Origin: Corynebacterium sp. Marseille-P3884 | GTDB taxonomy: Bacteria > Actinomycetota > Actinomycetes > Mycobacteriales > Mycobacteriaceae | DNA length: 64,000 nucleotides | NCBI RefSeq assembly: GCF_017942225.1 | Contig: NZ_JAGKSD010000010.1 | Span: 22,713 to 86,712, forward strand | Direction of reading: 5' to 3' | In this document: piece after piece, positions 25,535-35,996 of the stretch | Layout: every line of letters begins with the position of its first letter | Numbering within the stretch: the first letter of the stretch is position 1 | Program-made: the position numbers and the translations under genes | Notes under the pieces: model-generated | The model's database searches: none | What the model saw: only the letters and a program-made list of their open reading frames with translations | Told to the model about the DNA's origin: nothing

Positions 25535-26389
25535 ATGCGTTTAGATGATTCAACATTAGTCACGCTCGGCCACGGGGTGCACGTTGTCACGCGAGGGGAC
25601 ACGGCTGTGCAATTCGGCCTCGACGCGACACGCAGCGGAATCGTGGACACGCGCGTCGCACCAGCGCTCGCCATGTCGCTGCGCAGCACGAAATGGCCGC
25701 TGACAATCAAGCAATTGCAAGATCAGCTCGTGGGCGAGTGCAGCGTCGATTCCACCGCGGCACGCTCGCTTATCGACGACTTGTGTGCCTACAACATCCT
25801 CATCCCCTCAGCCCGGACCACAGTGGCGCTGCTGGGCGCCACTCCCCTGGCTCAGGAGATCAGACGGGTGCTGGAAGCTTCTGGTGCGACAGTGCGGATT
25901 CGGCTGGCGGGCGAGGACACCCGCAGCTTTCTGAACCGGATGGCCGGTGCACCGCTCATCGTGGTTGATGGCGGAGGCGAATACGTGAAGTGGAGCCGGC
26001 CCCTCAAAGAGCACCGCAACTGGGTCGTGCCGGTGTTGTCCTTCGATTCGCGGGTGATCATCGGACCTGTTGCCCGCCACCCGAGTCATGCGTGCGGCAT
26101 GTGCGCGCACATGCATGTCAGCGACCGCGACGACCAATTCCGTGCGGCCGCCGATCAGTTGGAGATCCAGCCGCGAACGATCGATCCGGTCATCGCGGCT
26201 GCCGGGGCAGCAGCAGCGGCACTGACCGTGCGCAGATTGGCGGGCATCCCGGACCCGCCAGGGATTGTGGGTGAGATGCCGAGCGCCGGGTGGGCAGCGG
26301 TGGTCGACCCGCTCGGCGCGCAGACGGTGTCGCTGCTGGACATGGAGCAGCACCCGCGGTGCCCGGTGTGTATCTCCGTCGGGAGTTAG
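25535..26389 (+). CDS. ThiF/cyclodehydratase-like zinc protein
   Basis: 284 residues from ATG 25535, with AGGGGGG just upstream (GTG 25517 is the less likely alternative). A winged-helix-like N-terminus is followed by a degenerate Rossmann region (TTVALLGATPLAQEIRRVLE). Two CxxC pairs, CGMC (near residue 188) and CPVC (near the C-terminus), form the structural zinc knuckle seen in TOMM cyclodehydratase-type E1 proteins. Rv3196 position. No precursor peptide or YcaO gene is nearby, so the role is probably not classical thiazole/oxazole synthesis. Convergent with uvrD2, 4-base overlap. Confidence 0.75.
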   Translation: MRLDDSTLVTLGHGVHVVTRGDTAVQFGLDATRSGIVDTRVAPALAMSLRSTKWPLTIKQLQDQLVGECSVDSTAARSLIDDLCAYNILIPSARTTVALLGATPLAQEIRRVLEASGATVRIRLAGEDTRSFLNRMAGAPLIVVDGGGEYVKWSRPLKEHRNWVVPVLSFDSRVIIGPVARHPSHACGMCAHMHVSDRDDQFRAAADQLEIQPRTIDPVIAAAGAAAAALTVRRLAGIPDPPGIVGEMPSAGWAAVVDPLGAQTVSLLDMEQHPRCPVCISVGS

Positions 26390-28431
26390 CGGTAGTCCTC
26401 GAGGACGTCTAAGAGATCGTCGCCGTACTGTTCCAGTTTCGCGGGACCGATGCCGGAGATGTCCAGCAGCTCATTCTCACTCGCGGGCATGGCTTCCACG
26501 ACGGAGAGCAACGTCGCGTCGGTGAAGATCATGAACGGCGGGATCTGGGCATCGCGTGCGGTATCGAGGCGCCACTGCTTGAGCGCCAAGAACGCTGATT
26601 CGTTGTAAGTCGGCTCACAGTCCTCGTGACGGCCCAAGCTCTTCTCCGCCGGGGTGCCCAGCTGGTTGCCGCACACACGGCAGCGTTTCGCGCGCTTGAG
26701 GCGCTCGGGGGCCTGCTCGACGTCGAGCTGCGGGGCGATGCCGTCGAGGAAGCGCGAACGCTCGCGGGATGCGCGGCCGCCCTCCTGCCGGGCCAAGGAC
26801 CACGACAGGTGCAGGTGCTCGCGCGCACGGGTGATGCCCACGTAGAACAGGCGGCGCTCCTCTTCGATCTGGGCGTCGCCGGCCTTGATGGCGTGCGAGA
26901 TCGGCAGGGTCTTCTCCACCAGCCCGGCAAGGAAAACGGCGTCCCATTCCAGGCCTTTGGCGGCGTGGAGGCTGGCCAGAGTCACGCCGTCCACAGCTGG
27001 CGGCTGTTTCGATTCCGCACGCTGTCGCAGGGAGGCCAGCACGCCCGGCATAGAGGTGGCCTCGCCGGTACTGACAATGTCACCAATGAGCTCTACCAGT
27101 GCATTGAGCGTCTGCCAGCGCTCGCGCTGACGTGCACCCTCAGGTTCTGTCGCAGACAGCCCCAGCGGTGCGAAGGCCGCTTTCGCAACAACCACCGGGT
27201 CGTCCGGGAGATCAGTGCGGTTTACGGCGGAGACCAAGACATTGATCGCTTCACGGATCTCGGGGCGGGTGAAAAATCCTTCGCCGCCGCGGACCTGGTA
27301 GACAATCCCGGCGTCGGAAAGCGCCTGCTCGAACACGGCCGATTGCGCATTGATGCGGTAGAGCACCGCGATCTCCCTGGCGGGCGTGCCGGACGCGATG
27401 AGCTTTTTGATCTCCCCGGCGATATCGCGCGCCTCCGACGGCTCATCCGGATAGGACGCGAATGTCGGCTCCGGGCCAGGCGCACGCATGCCCTCGAGCT
27501 CGAGGCGGGTGCCCGCTTCCCTGCCGGTAGCCTTCGAGATGACCGTGTTGGCGAGCTCGGTGACCTCCGGCGTGGAGCGGTAGTCGCGCTGGAGCTTGAC
27601 AACGGTGCCGTGCGGGTAGGTGCGGGAGAAATTCAGCAGGTAGTCCGGGGTCGCGCCAGTGAAGGAATAAATGGTCTGGTTCGCGTCGCCGACGACGGTG
27701 AGATCGTCTCGCTGGCCCAGCCAGCCCTCGAGCACACGTTGCTGGAGTGGCGTGACGTCCTGGTACTCGTCCACCACGAAGGTCTGGTACTGGTTGCGGA
27801 ACTCCTCCGCCACCGCCGGCGCATTCTCGAGCGCTCCCGCGACATGCAAAAGCAGGTCGTCGAAATCGAGGCCCATGCCATCCGGGCTGGTCTTGGACTC
27901 CTCGTAGCGCTTGTACACCGCGGCGACCTTTTCGGCTGAGGTCGGCGGCTCGCGGTGGGTTTTCTCGATGGCCTGCGCATAGCTTTCTGGCGTGACCAGG
28001 GAGGCCTTCGCCCACTCAATCTCGCTGAGCACGTCGCGGACGAGTTCCTTGTCCGGCTCGAGTCCGACCGTGCGGGTGGCGCGAGCGACCAACGGGAATT
28101 TGTTGTCGATGAGCGTCCACGGCAGATCGCCCGCCACTTGCGGCCAGAAATAGCGCAGCTGGCGCAACGCCGCGGCGTGGAAGGTGCGGGCCTGCACTCC
28201 CCCGATTCCCATCAAGCGCAGGCGGTCGCGCATCTCGCCGGCGGCGCGGGAGGTGAACGTGACGGCGAGGACCTTCTGGGGGACGACGAAGCCCTGGTCG
28301 ATCAGATGCGCGATGCGGTACGTGATGGTGCGGGTCTTGCCTGTGCCGGCACCCGCGAGAATGCACACCGGCCCACGGGGCGCAGTGGCGGCGACGCGCT
28401 GATCCTCATCGAGCTGACTGAGGTCGATCAC
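26386..28431 (-). CDS. uvrD2: ATP-dependent DNA helicase UvrD2
   Basis: 681 residues from GTG 28431. Superfamily 1 motor: Walker A LAGAGTGKT near residue 26, DEYQD Walker B, VGDANQTIYSF motif III, motif VI VGITRAREHL. It ends with the mycobacterial-type tetracysteine patch (CRVCGNQLGTP... HEDC, near 570-595) and an HRDC domain (about 610-681). The combination is diagnostic of UvrD2, a 3'-5' helicase essential in mycobacteria. Rv3198c position. It lies three bases downstream of the K+ channel gene. Confidence 0.94.
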   Translation of the reverse strand: MIDLSQLDEDQRVAATAPRGPVCILAGAGTGKTRTITYRIAHLIDQGFVVPQKVLAVTFTSRAAGEMRDRLRLMGIGGVQARTFHAAALRQLRYFWPQVAGDLPWTLIDNKFPLVARATRTVGLEPDKELVRDVLSEIEWAKASLVTPESYAQAIEKTHREPPTSAEKVAAVYKRYEESKTSPDGMGLDFDDLLLHVAGALENAPAVAEEFRNQYQTFVVDEYQDVTPLQQRVLEGWLGQRDDLTVVGDANQTIYSFTGATPDYLLNFSRTYPHGTVVKLQRDYRSTPEVTELANTVISKATGREAGTRLELEGMRAPGPEPTFASYPDEPSEARDIAGEIKKLIASGTPAREIAVLYRINAQSAVFEQALSDAGIVYQVRGGEGFFTRPEIREAINVLVSAVNRTDLPDDPVVVAKAAFAPLGLSATEPEGARQRERWQTLNALVELIGDIVSTGEATSMPGVLASLRQRAESKQPPAVDGVTLASLHAAKGLEWDAVFLAGLVEKTLPISHAIKAGDAQIEEERRLFYVGITRAREHLHLSWSLARQEGGRASRERSRFLDGIAPQLDVEQAPERLKRAKRCRVCGNQLGTPAEKSLGRHEDCEPTYNESAFLALKQWRLDTARDAQIPPFMIFTDATLLSVVEAMPASENELLDISGIGPAKLEQYGDDLLDVLEDYR

Positions 28432-28434
28432 GCT

Positions 28435-29553
28435 TTAATCATCCTCTTCCTCATGCCGAGCTTCGTCGAGATCGTCGGGATTCTCTGGCGCGTAACGGAT
28501 ATACAGCAATTTATCGCCCGGCTCGACCGTCTCCGCCTCAGGCGAATCCAGGCGGTACAGCTCACCGGAGCGGACCACGCCGAGCACGATATCGGCGAGG
28601 TGGCGCGGGTTGGCACCCACCTCATCGTCAAGGATCGGGCGCTCAGACACGGTGAAGCCAGCATTGGGGCTCAGCAGGTCTTCCATCATCTCCACCACGG
28701 TCGGCGTGTTGGTGGCGATGCCGAGGAGGCGACCCGCGGTCTCCGAAGAGATGACTACGGAATCCGCACCGGACTGCTCCAGCAGGTGCTGGTTTTCGGC
28801 CTCACGGACAGAGGCGACGATATTCACGCCCGGGTTGATCTCGCGCACGGACAGTGTGACCAGCACGGCAGTGTCGTCGGAGGACGGTGCGACCACCACG
28901 GAGCGGGCGCGGTTCACGCCGGCGATCTTCAACACATCCGACTTGGTGGCGTTGCCGTGGACGCACACCAACCCGCGGTTCTCCGCATGCACGAGAGCTT
29001 CGTTATCGCCGTCGATGACGACGATATTGGAGGGCGACGCGCCGTCGGCAAGCAATGCCTCGACAGCGGACCGGCCCTTGGTGCCGTAACCGATGATGAT
29101 GGTGTGGTTGCGCACGTTCTTCCTCCACCGTTGAAGTTGCAGCGTCTTGCGGGAATCCTCCGTGAGCACGGACAGCGTCGTGCCGACGAGCAGCATCAGG
29201 AACGCTACACGCAACGGAGTGATGATGAAGATGTTGACCAGCCTGGACGTTTGCGTCACCGGAGTGATGTCGCCGTAGCCGGTGGTGGACAGCGACACCG
29301 CCGAGTAATACACGGCATCGATGAATGTCAGCGGCTCAGAATAGGCATCCTTGTCCGTCCACACGATTCCGGCGACCAGGATCATCAGGATGATCGCGTA
29401 GATAAAGCGCCTGAAGATCAGCGTCCACGGAGTCGTCCGCGCCTCCTGCGGCAGGCGGATGACGTTGATGAGCGCATGGTCGGGCAGCGCGGTGAGTTCT
29501 TCACCGCGCAATCGGCTGCGGAAGGAAATCCGCGGCTGAAACGAAAACGCCAT
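28435..29553 (-). CDS. Potassium channel with RCK (TrkA) domain
   Basis: 372 residues. Two membrane helices (about residues 48-66 and 105-128) flank a pore with the selectivity filter TTGYGD near residue 90. An RCK/TrkA_N Rossmann domain (IIIGYGTKGRSAVEALL, about 145-265) and a TrkA_C domain (about 290-360) follow. The architecture matches CglK of C. glutamicum, needed for K+ uptake and pH homeostasis at acidic pH, and the position is that of Rv3200c. It is transcribed between adnB and uvrD2. Confidence 0.92.
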   Translation of the reverse strand: MAFSFQPRISFRSRLRGEELTALPDHALINVIRLPQEARTTPWTLIFRRFIYAIILMILVAGIVWTDKDAYSEPLTFIDAVYYSAVSLSTTGYGDITPVTQTSRLVNIFIITPLRVAFLMLLVGTTLSVLTEDSRKTLQLQRWRKNVRNHTIIIGYGTKGRSAVEALLADGASPSNIVVIDGDNEALVHAENRGLVCVHGNATKSDVLKIAGVNRARSVVVAPSSDDTAVLVTLSVREINPGVNIVASVREAENQHLLEQSGADSVVISSETAGRLLGIATNTPTVVEMMEDLLSPNAGFTVSERPILDDEVGANPRHLADIVLGVVRSGELYRLDSPEAETVEPGDKLLYIRYAPENPDDLDEARHEEEDD

Positions 29554-29554
29554 A

Positions 29555-32500
29555 TCACGACTCTAAACCGGCCGGGGCCGCGATTCGCAGCAAGCCCTCC
29601 AGCTCCCCGCGTTCCGGCAGGTCACTGGGCGAGAAGTCCTCGCCAGTGCGAACGTAGAAGAACACCGCGCGAATGGGCTTGCCATCCGCGGCGATCCGGC
29701 GCCAGGCTTCGCGGTAGACCGCCAATTGGAGTTTCGCCGCGCGCATCTCCGCCGCCTGGGGCTTGTTGCCCGTCTTCCAGTCGACGATGGTCCACCCGCC
29801 GTCTTCGTCCTGGAAGACCGCGTCGATGCGACCGCGGACAGTCGAAGTGCCCAGGTCGATTTCAAAGGGGTGCTCGATGTGCGCGGGGGCGCGCGTGGCC
29901 CACTGGCTGGCGGAGAAATTCTCCTTCAGGCGGACCAACGTAGCGGCATCGACGTCGGGCTCGAGGTTGCCGGGCAGTTCATCGTCGTCAAGCAGGGGGC
30001 GTGCTCCGTAGAAGCCTTCGATCCATTCGTGGAATGCTGTGCCGCGCTTGGCGTAGGCATTCGGCTTGAACGGCACGGGGCGGCGGGCGCGGCGGGCGAA
30101 TTGCTCGGGGTCGGCGCGCAGAGCGACGATGTCGGACGCCGTGAGCGTCGCCGGCATGACCACGGGAACGGCGGGACGCTGGGCGGCTTCGTGTTCTTCG
30201 ATGAGCGCTTCGGTGTCGCGCTCCCACAGCGAGTAGAGCTCGCCATCGGCCAGCTCGGGCAGTTGCTCGCGCGCGGTGCGGACCTGCATCGCGGCGGTGA
30301 CGCTCGCGGGGTCGGCGGCATAGTGCGGCCACGTGCCTTCGCGGGTGGCGCTGGGGGTCTCTTCCTCTGTGTCTCCGCCCTCCCACCAGTGAAGGACCTG
30401 TGTGGCGGGGGTGTCGCCGGGCTGCATGAGCACATCTTTGAGCGCGAGGAAGTGCGGGTACGGCTCGGCTTGCTTCGCGCGGTCCGGCACCGTCGCAGAA
30501 CCGGTGACCATGAGGCGTTCAGCGGCGCGGGTGACAGCGACGTAGAACAGGCGGGCCGATTCTTCTTCGAGCTCTGCCTTCTTGGTCTTCCTGTACTCGT
30601 CGGTGAGTTTCTGGAATTCGCTGCGGTCTTCGGCCGCGTCGAAAACGTCGTAGGCGTCATCGGGGACGTATTCGACGAAGGTGAGGAAGGTCTCGGTGGT
30701 CACGCTGTACGTCTGGGTGTCCGCGTGAACGACGGCGACGGTGTCCCACTCCAGGCCTTTTGCCTTGTGGGCAGTGAGGATCTGGACACGGTCATCGCTG
30801 GTGGTCACCGAACCTGGCTCGAGGCCGTCCTCGTGCTCGGCGGCAAGATCCAGGTACGACAAGAATCCTTCGAGGTCCGCACCCGGATAGGACGCGATCA
30901 CCTCGGCGAATTTGTCCAGGTGAACCGTGCCGGTGTTGGACGGGCGCGCCAGGACTTCGATGCGAATGCCGAAGATGGAAACGATGTCGTCGAACAGGTC
31001 CGGCAGGCGCTTGCCCAGGCTGCGGGTCCGCAGGGCACGCAGCTTCGCCGCGAGAGCTTGGAGGCGCACCAGCCCTTCGGGCGAGTATCGCTCCGCCTCG
31101 CCCAGGTCGGCGACCGCATCGCCCAAGCCCACACTGCGTTCGTTCTCGCCGACTGCGTTCTCCGCGTTCTCGATCAGCTCCTCTAGCTGTACGCGAAGCC
31201 GCTCGCGCGGATCAGTATCGGCGGGCAGCTCGTCCACGGCGCTCGTCCGGCGCTCGCCGGCGAGATTGGTGGCGCGGCTGGCCAAGGCCGAAATGTCTCT
31301 CAGACCCAGCCCGCACGCCGGGCCGGCCAGAATGCGCAGCGCCGCGGCCGAATCCTGCGGGTGGACAAGCATGCGGGCCACAGCGACGGTGTCCGCCACC
31401 TCCGGCACAGTGAGCAGACCTGCGGTGCCGACGATCTCATAGGGCACGCCGCGCTCTTCTAAGGCCTCCGCGATGGCCGGGGAGTGCTTGTTTTTGCGCA
31501 CGAGCACAGCCGAAGAAACCGGTTTGCCCGCGTTCACACGGTCGCTGTAATCGGAGGCGAGCATGTCTGCGACCACGCCGATCTCTTCGTCCTCCGTGGC
31601 GTAGAAGCCCAGTTCCACACGGCCCGGCTGCGCGTCCGGCTTAGAGGTCAGCGGCTCGACGGCACGCTGTCCGCCCTCCGGGGTACCCAGGACCGCGGCG
31701 GAGACATTATTCGCGGTGGCGAGTACTTCCGGCGGATTGCGCCACGATGTGGTCAGCTGCGCCTTCGGGGCGGGTGAACCGTCCGGCAGCGGGAAATCGT
31801 CGACGAAGGCGGCCAGGTTCGCCGCCGTAGCCCCACGCCAGCCATAGATCGCTTGCATCGGATCGCCCACCGCAGTGACAGTGAGCGGGTGCGCGTGCCG
31901 GGATGCGTCGTCGCGGTTTTCTCCGAAGAGGCTGCGCAACAGCACGCGCTGGGCGTGCGAGGTGTCCTGGTATTCATCGAGCATGACCACGCGGAAACGG
32001 TCACGCTGGGAGGCGCCCACCGCCGGGTGATCAGCCGCCATCTGGGCTGCCACGGACATCTGCTCGTTGAAGGTGACCACGCCGCGCTCTCGCAGCTCGC
32101 GGCCAAGCTCGAGCGCCATATCGGCATACGCGCGGCGCAGCTTCTGCCGGTCCACCCACTTTTGCACCGTCTGGTTGTATGCCTCCCCTTGGCGTTTGCC
32201 GCGGGGCAGGCCCGCGAGGTTGGCCACGAAGGCATCGGATTCTTCCGCGATGCGCTCGTGCGGGAAGAGCTCATTGCCCATATTGGTGACCAGCCGCAGC
32301 AGCGTCTCCACGACAGTGTCCATGGCGGGGTTCTCCCCCACCCCGGAGAGCAATTCGCCGCCGTGGTTGCTCACTACCTCCCACGCGATGGCGTGAAGCT
32401 CCGCGTCGGTGATCAGGCGCGCATCGGGCTCGACGGGAACGAGCAGGCCGTATTCGCGGATCAGGTTGCCGGCGTACGAGTCGTAGGTGGACACCGTCGG

Positions 32501-32848
32501 CGCAATGGCTGTGAGCGATTCCGCGAGTTTCCCCGTCGGGTCGAGTCGGCGCACCAGCTGTTCGTCGGCGGCGAGCTTCTCCAGGCGCGTGCGGATGCGT
32601 TTGCCCAACTCCTGCGCCGCCTTGCGGGTGAAGGTCAGGCCGAGAACCTCCTCGGGGCGGACATAACCGTTGGCTACGAGCCACACCACGCGCGAGGCCA
32701 TGGTCTCGGTCTTGCCGGCACCGGCACCGGCGACGACGAGCAGCGGGCCCGGTTCCGCGCCGATGACGGCGGCCTGCTGGTCGGTGGGCATGAATTTCTC
32801 GCCCATGTAGCGCCACAGCGTTGTGGGTGGGACGACAGCGCTAGCCAC
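29555..32848 (-). CDS. adnB: AdnB helicase-nuclease subunit
   Basis: 1097 residues from GTG 32848, overlapping adnA by eight bases. UvrD-type motor with intact Walker A VVAGAGAGKT (near residue 41), Walker B LDEYQD and motif VI FYVAVTRAAERL. The C-terminal RecB-family nuclease has the catalytic pattern GRIDAVFQDEDGGWTIVDWK (Asp ... DxK). AdnAB resects double-strand breaks in actinobacteria; AdnB is the main motor. Order and orientation match Rv3201c. Confidence 0.93.
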   Translation of the reverse strand: MASAVVPPTTLWRYMGEKFMPTDQQAAVIGAEPGPLLVVAGAGAGKTETMASRVVWLVANGYVRPEEVLGLTFTRKAAQELGKRIRTRLEKLAADEQLVRRLDPTGKLAESLTAIAPTVSTYDSYAGNLIREYGLLVPVEPDARLITDAELHAIAWEVVSNHGGELLSGVGENPAMDTVVETLLRLVTNMGNELFPHERIAEESDAFVANLAGLPRGKRQGEAYNQTVQKWVDRQKLRRAYADMALELGRELRERGVVTFNEQMSVAAQMAADHPAVGASQRDRFRVVMLDEYQDTSHAQRVLLRSLFGENRDDASRHAHPLTVTAVGDPMQAIYGWRGATAANLAAFVDDFPLPDGSPAPKAQLTTSWRNPPEVLATANNVSAAVLGTPEGGQRAVEPLTSKPDAQPGRVELGFYATEDEEIGVVADMLASDYSDRVNAGKPVSSAVLVRKNKHSPAIAEALEERGVPYEIVGTAGLLTVPEVADTVAVARMLVHPQDSAAALRILAGPACGLGLRDISALASRATNLAGERRTSAVDELPADTDPRERLRVQLEELIENAENAVGENERSVGLGDAVADLGEAERYSPEGLVRLQALAAKLRALRTRSLGKRLPDLFDDIVSIFGIRIEVLARPSNTGTVHLDKFAEVIASYPGADLEGFLSYLDLAAEHEDGLEPGSVTTSDDRVQILTAHKAKGLEWDTVAVVHADTQTYSVTTETFLTFVEYVPDDAYDVFDAAEDRSEFQKLTDEYRKTKKAELEEESARLFYVAVTRAAERLMVTGSATVPDRAKQAEPYPHFLALKDVLMQPGDTPATQVLHWWEGGDTEEETPSATREGTWPHYAADPASVTAAMQVRTAREQLPELADGELYSLWERDTEALIEEHEAAQRPAVPVVMPATLTASDIVALRADPEQFARRARRPVPFKPNAYAKRGTAFHEWIEGFYGARPLLDDDELPGNLEPDVDAATLVRLKENFSASQWATRAPAHIEHPFEIDLGTSTVRGRIDAVFQDEDGGWTIVDWKTGNKPQAAEMRAAKLQLAVYREAWRRIAADGKPIRAVFFYVRTGEDFSPSDLPERGELEGLLRIAAPAGLES

Positions 32849-35800
32849 GGGTGGTCACCTCTCCTTCGGGCTGAGCCGGGCAGATCGATTTCAGTTGGCA
32901 GAACGAACAGTGGTCGCCGGTGACAGCACGCAGGGTGGGGCCCGTCATTTCATCGACAAGCGGGCGGATCAGTTCCGCGAATTCGTCGAGCTGTTCGGCA
33001 TCCTTCGGCGCCTGCGTGCGCACGGTGGGCTTCTTCGCGTTCGTCGCCGGGAAGAACAGGGTTCCGCCGCCGACGTCCAGCGGTTTTTCGCCCGCGCCGG
33101 CGGTGACCACTGCGCCATCACGCCACACACCGCGGCTCAGTGCGAGCTGATAGCTGAGCAGCTGCGGGTGCTCGTCGACCTTCTTCTGCGCCGTCGCATT
33201 CTTCCCGGTCTTCAGGTCCACGACCTGCACTGGGCCATCACCGTCCGCGTCACCCTCGCGCTCCAGCCGGTCAATGCGCCCGCCGATGGCCAGGCCTGGA
33301 GCGACCTCCACATGAACCGGCACCTCCACGCCGAGCTGGGAGAATGTCCCGCGAGTGGAGTCGATCCACTGCCCGCATCGCTCGAGCACCGCAGTGAATT
33401 CAGCTAGGTCGTTGGCTTCCTTCCACGGCGGGACGCTGAAGAGTGTGCGGTAAGCGGCGATCGTGTCGGCGCGGGCGAGATCTGGATCCGCACCGTTTCC
33501 GAGCGCCTCGAAGAAATAGTGAATGAGCGTGCCGCGCGTCATCGCATCGTTGACTGCGGGCGCGATCTCGCGTTCCAGCACACCGCGCATCGGGCATTCC
33601 AGCAGCCCCTCAATGCGCGAGGGCGACAGCTGCTTCGGGGGCGGCAAGGGCTCGCTTATCGACGCCTCCGTTGTCCCCCACCACTGCCCCGGGTCCGCCG
33701 CGGCGATACCGGCCTCCGCCAACCGCGCCAGCTGACGTGCCGCCTGCAAGCGCGTTTGTTCGCTGGATGCCTCGTCGGTGAGCGCACGGCGCAATTCCGC
33801 CACGATGTCTTCGACCGCCAGCACCCGAACTGCATCGGCCTCGGCGCGCACCTCACTGCCGACGGTGTCGAAGAGCGCTGGCACCTCCGCACCCTCCGCG
33901 GCGACGCGCTCCTGCGCAGTTATGGGCGCCGCGGCGATCTCTTGCGGGACAATCCCGAATTCCGTGGCGAATTCGGTGATGAAGCGCGAAGGTTCCACCA
34001 CCTCGTCGCCGTCCTCCGAATGCACCGCAGTGACCACGATCCGGTCGGTCGCGCGACTGACCGCGAGGTGGAACAGGTGGCGTTCCTCTTTCAGGCGGTC
34101 GGCGATGTGGGAGACCGGTGTGGCTGGATCGATCCCCTCGTCCACCAGGTCCACCAGATCCTCCTGGCGCATGAGCGTGCCGGTCTCACTGAGCGTGGGC
34201 CATGACAATTCCTGGACCCCGGAGACGATCACGCGCTTGAATTCGCGCCCCGCCGCACCGTGCGCGGTGAGCAGCGGCACGGCATCTGGGGTGGCGGTGC
34301 GCCGGTCACGCACGCCGGTGGGCAATTCCTGCTCCTCGATGTGCGCGATAAAAGACTCCACGGTGGCACTCGGGCGCCGCTCCGTGAAATCGCCCGCGGC
34401 GTCAAACAGCGCCATCATCGCGTCCAAGTCGCGGTCCGCCTGCGAGCCTGCGGCACCGCCGCGCAGCGCGATCGCCATGAGGCTATCCGCCAGTTTCGTC
34501 GCCGACCAGATCGCCCACAGCACATCCTCGACACTGCCGCCCTCTCCTAGAGCCGTGCGCCCGGCCTCGAGCACGCTGCGGATGCGGTTCAGAATCGCAA
34601 GCTCCCGGTCCGTGAGCACCGAGCCGAAATCGGGCAGCTCTTCGTCCACCGCGAGCAATTCCGACAGCGTCACTTCAGCGCGGGTGTCCGGCTTCCACCT
34701 GCGCAGACCACGCAGCAGACGGCGCAGCGTGACTGGGTCTGTGCCGCCGACGGGCCCGAGCAGCAGATCACGCCATTGGGCCATGCTCAACGGTTCGGTC
34801 AGCGCCTTTAGCCCCAACAGCATCGCAGCAACGATGCGCTGTTCCGCCAGCACCACATCAGTCGGGTTCACCGCCACAGGAACACCGGCTTGCAGCAGCG
34901 CCCGGCGCAGCGACTCGATCATCCCTACCGAGCGCACCACCACGGATATATCGCGCCAGGCCACCCCCTCTTCGAGGTGCCAACGCCTAAGGCGGTCCAC
35001 CACCGCAGCGTGGTTGACAGCCGTACTCGGTGCGATCACCGCCTCTGCTGCCGGATGGCGCTTAGTCGCGCCCAGATCGATCACTTCTGCGCCGTCCAAG
35101 TCCCGGAAGAACAGCGGGGACGCACCGCGGAAACGGAAGACCGATTGCTCCTCGTCACCGCCGATGACAGTGAGTTCTGCTTCCTGCGCGAGCTGGCGTA
35201 CCAGTTGAGCCGAAGCCGGATCAAGGTGCTGAGCATCGTCGACGATGACGGTGTGCCATGTGCGTGGTAGGGGCGCACGCACGGCGGAGGCGACTAGTTC
35301 CGATGCCGAATAGCTGCGCGCACCGTAGAGAGCCATGACGTCCTGGTACTCAGCGAGAAAATCGCCCGCCGCCGACCAGACCGGAATCCCGTGGTGCTGC
35401 CCCAAGTCGCGCAGGTCGCCCGGCGTGAGCGTGCGCTCAACGGCGCGGAGCAAGAAATCGCGCAATTGGCGGGCGAAACCGACCATCGGCAGCGCGGGGC
35501 GCAGTTCCGCCGGCCACGTTCTACCACCGTCGGCAGCATGGCCCTGCAGCAGCTCCCGGATGGCGAAGTCTTGCTCCGCGCCCGAGATCAAACGGATCGG
35601 CTCCGCCTCCGCACTTTGATCTTCATCGCCCAGCCGCACGAGCGCGAAGGCCAGCGAGTGAATGGAGCGCACAATCGGTTCATCGGCGACGAAACCCGAG
35701 GCCGCGAGCCGGTCAGACAACTCCGCACGCACCCGCGCACCCGACTCCTTGGACGCGGTGAGAAACACCACGCCAGCTGGGTCAGCCCCGCCGCGGATTT

Positions 35801-35993
35801 TCGCCACCGCAGTATCAATGAGGAAACTGGTCACGCCCGCACCGGCCGCACCAGTGACCTTGAACGCCCCGCGGGAAGGAAGCTCCACCGGCCAGACGCG
35901 CTGGTGAACAGTCCGTTCCCGGCCCACCAAATAGGCCTGCGGGTGCGGCGGGAGATTCAGGCCTGCGTTGTGGGCGTCGTTCGGCTGCGTCAT
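32841..35993 (-). CDS. adnA: AdnA helicase-nuclease subunit with degenerate P-loop
   Basis: 1050 residues. UvrD-like domains (about residues 40-700) are followed by a RecB-type nuclease (GRIDRLERE ... VVDLKTGK). The iron-sulfur cysteines are CPMRG near residue 805 and CSFCQLKSICP near residue 1035. The Walker A position reads GAAGAGVTS: the invariant Lys is Val (codon at 35832-35834) and Walker B reads VDDAQ rather than DExQ. ATP hydrolysis by this subunit is therefore unlikely, which fits reports that AdnB supplies the essential motor. The nuclease site looks intact. Translationally coupled to adnB. Confidence 0.92.
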   Translation of the reverse strand: MTQPNDAHNAGLNLPPHPQAYLVGRERTVHQRVWPVELPSRGAFKVTGAAGAGVTSFLIDTAVAKIRGGADPAGVVFLTASKESGARVRAELSDRLAASGFVADEPIVRSIHSLAFALVRLGDEDQSAEAEPIRLISGAEQDFAIRELLQGHAADGGRTWPAELRPALPMVGFARQLRDFLLRAVERTLTPGDLRDLGQHHGIPVWSAAGDFLAEYQDVMALYGARSYSASELVASAVRAPLPRTWHTVIVDDAQHLDPASAQLVRQLAQEAELTVIGGDEEQSVFRFRGASPLFFRDLDGAEVIDLGATKRHPAAEAVIAPSTAVNHAAVVDRLRRWHLEEGVAWRDISVVVRSVGMIESLRRALLQAGVPVAVNPTDVVLAEQRIVAAMLLGLKALTEPLSMAQWRDLLLGPVGGTDPVTLRRLLRGLRRWKPDTRAEVTLSELLAVDEELPDFGSVLTDRELAILNRIRSVLEAGRTALGEGGSVEDVLWAIWSATKLADSLMAIALRGGAAGSQADRDLDAMMALFDAAGDFTERRPSATVESFIAHIEEQELPTGVRDRRTATPDAVPLLTAHGAAGREFKRVIVSGVQELSWPTLSETGTLMRQEDLVDLVDEGIDPATPVSHIADRLKEERHLFHLAVSRATDRIVVTAVHSEDGDEVVEPSRFITEFATEFGIVPQEIAAAPITAQERVAAEGAEVPALFDTVGSEVRAEADAVRVLAVEDIVAELRRALTDEASSEQTRLQAARQLARLAEAGIAAADPGQWWGTTEASISEPLPPPKQLSPSRIEGLLECPMRGVLEREIAPAVNDAMTRGTLIHYFFEALGNGADPDLARADTIAAYRTLFSVPPWKEANDLAEFTAVLERCGQWIDSTRGTFSQLGVEVPVHVEVAPGLAIGGRIDRLEREGDADGDGPVQVVDLKTGKNATAQKKVDEHPQLLSYQLALSRGVWRDGAVVTAGAGEKPLDVGGGTLFFPATNAKKPTVRTQAPKDAEQLDEFAELIRPLVDEMTGPTLRAVTGDHCSFCQLKSICPAQPEGEVTTRG

Positions 35994-35996
35994 GCC

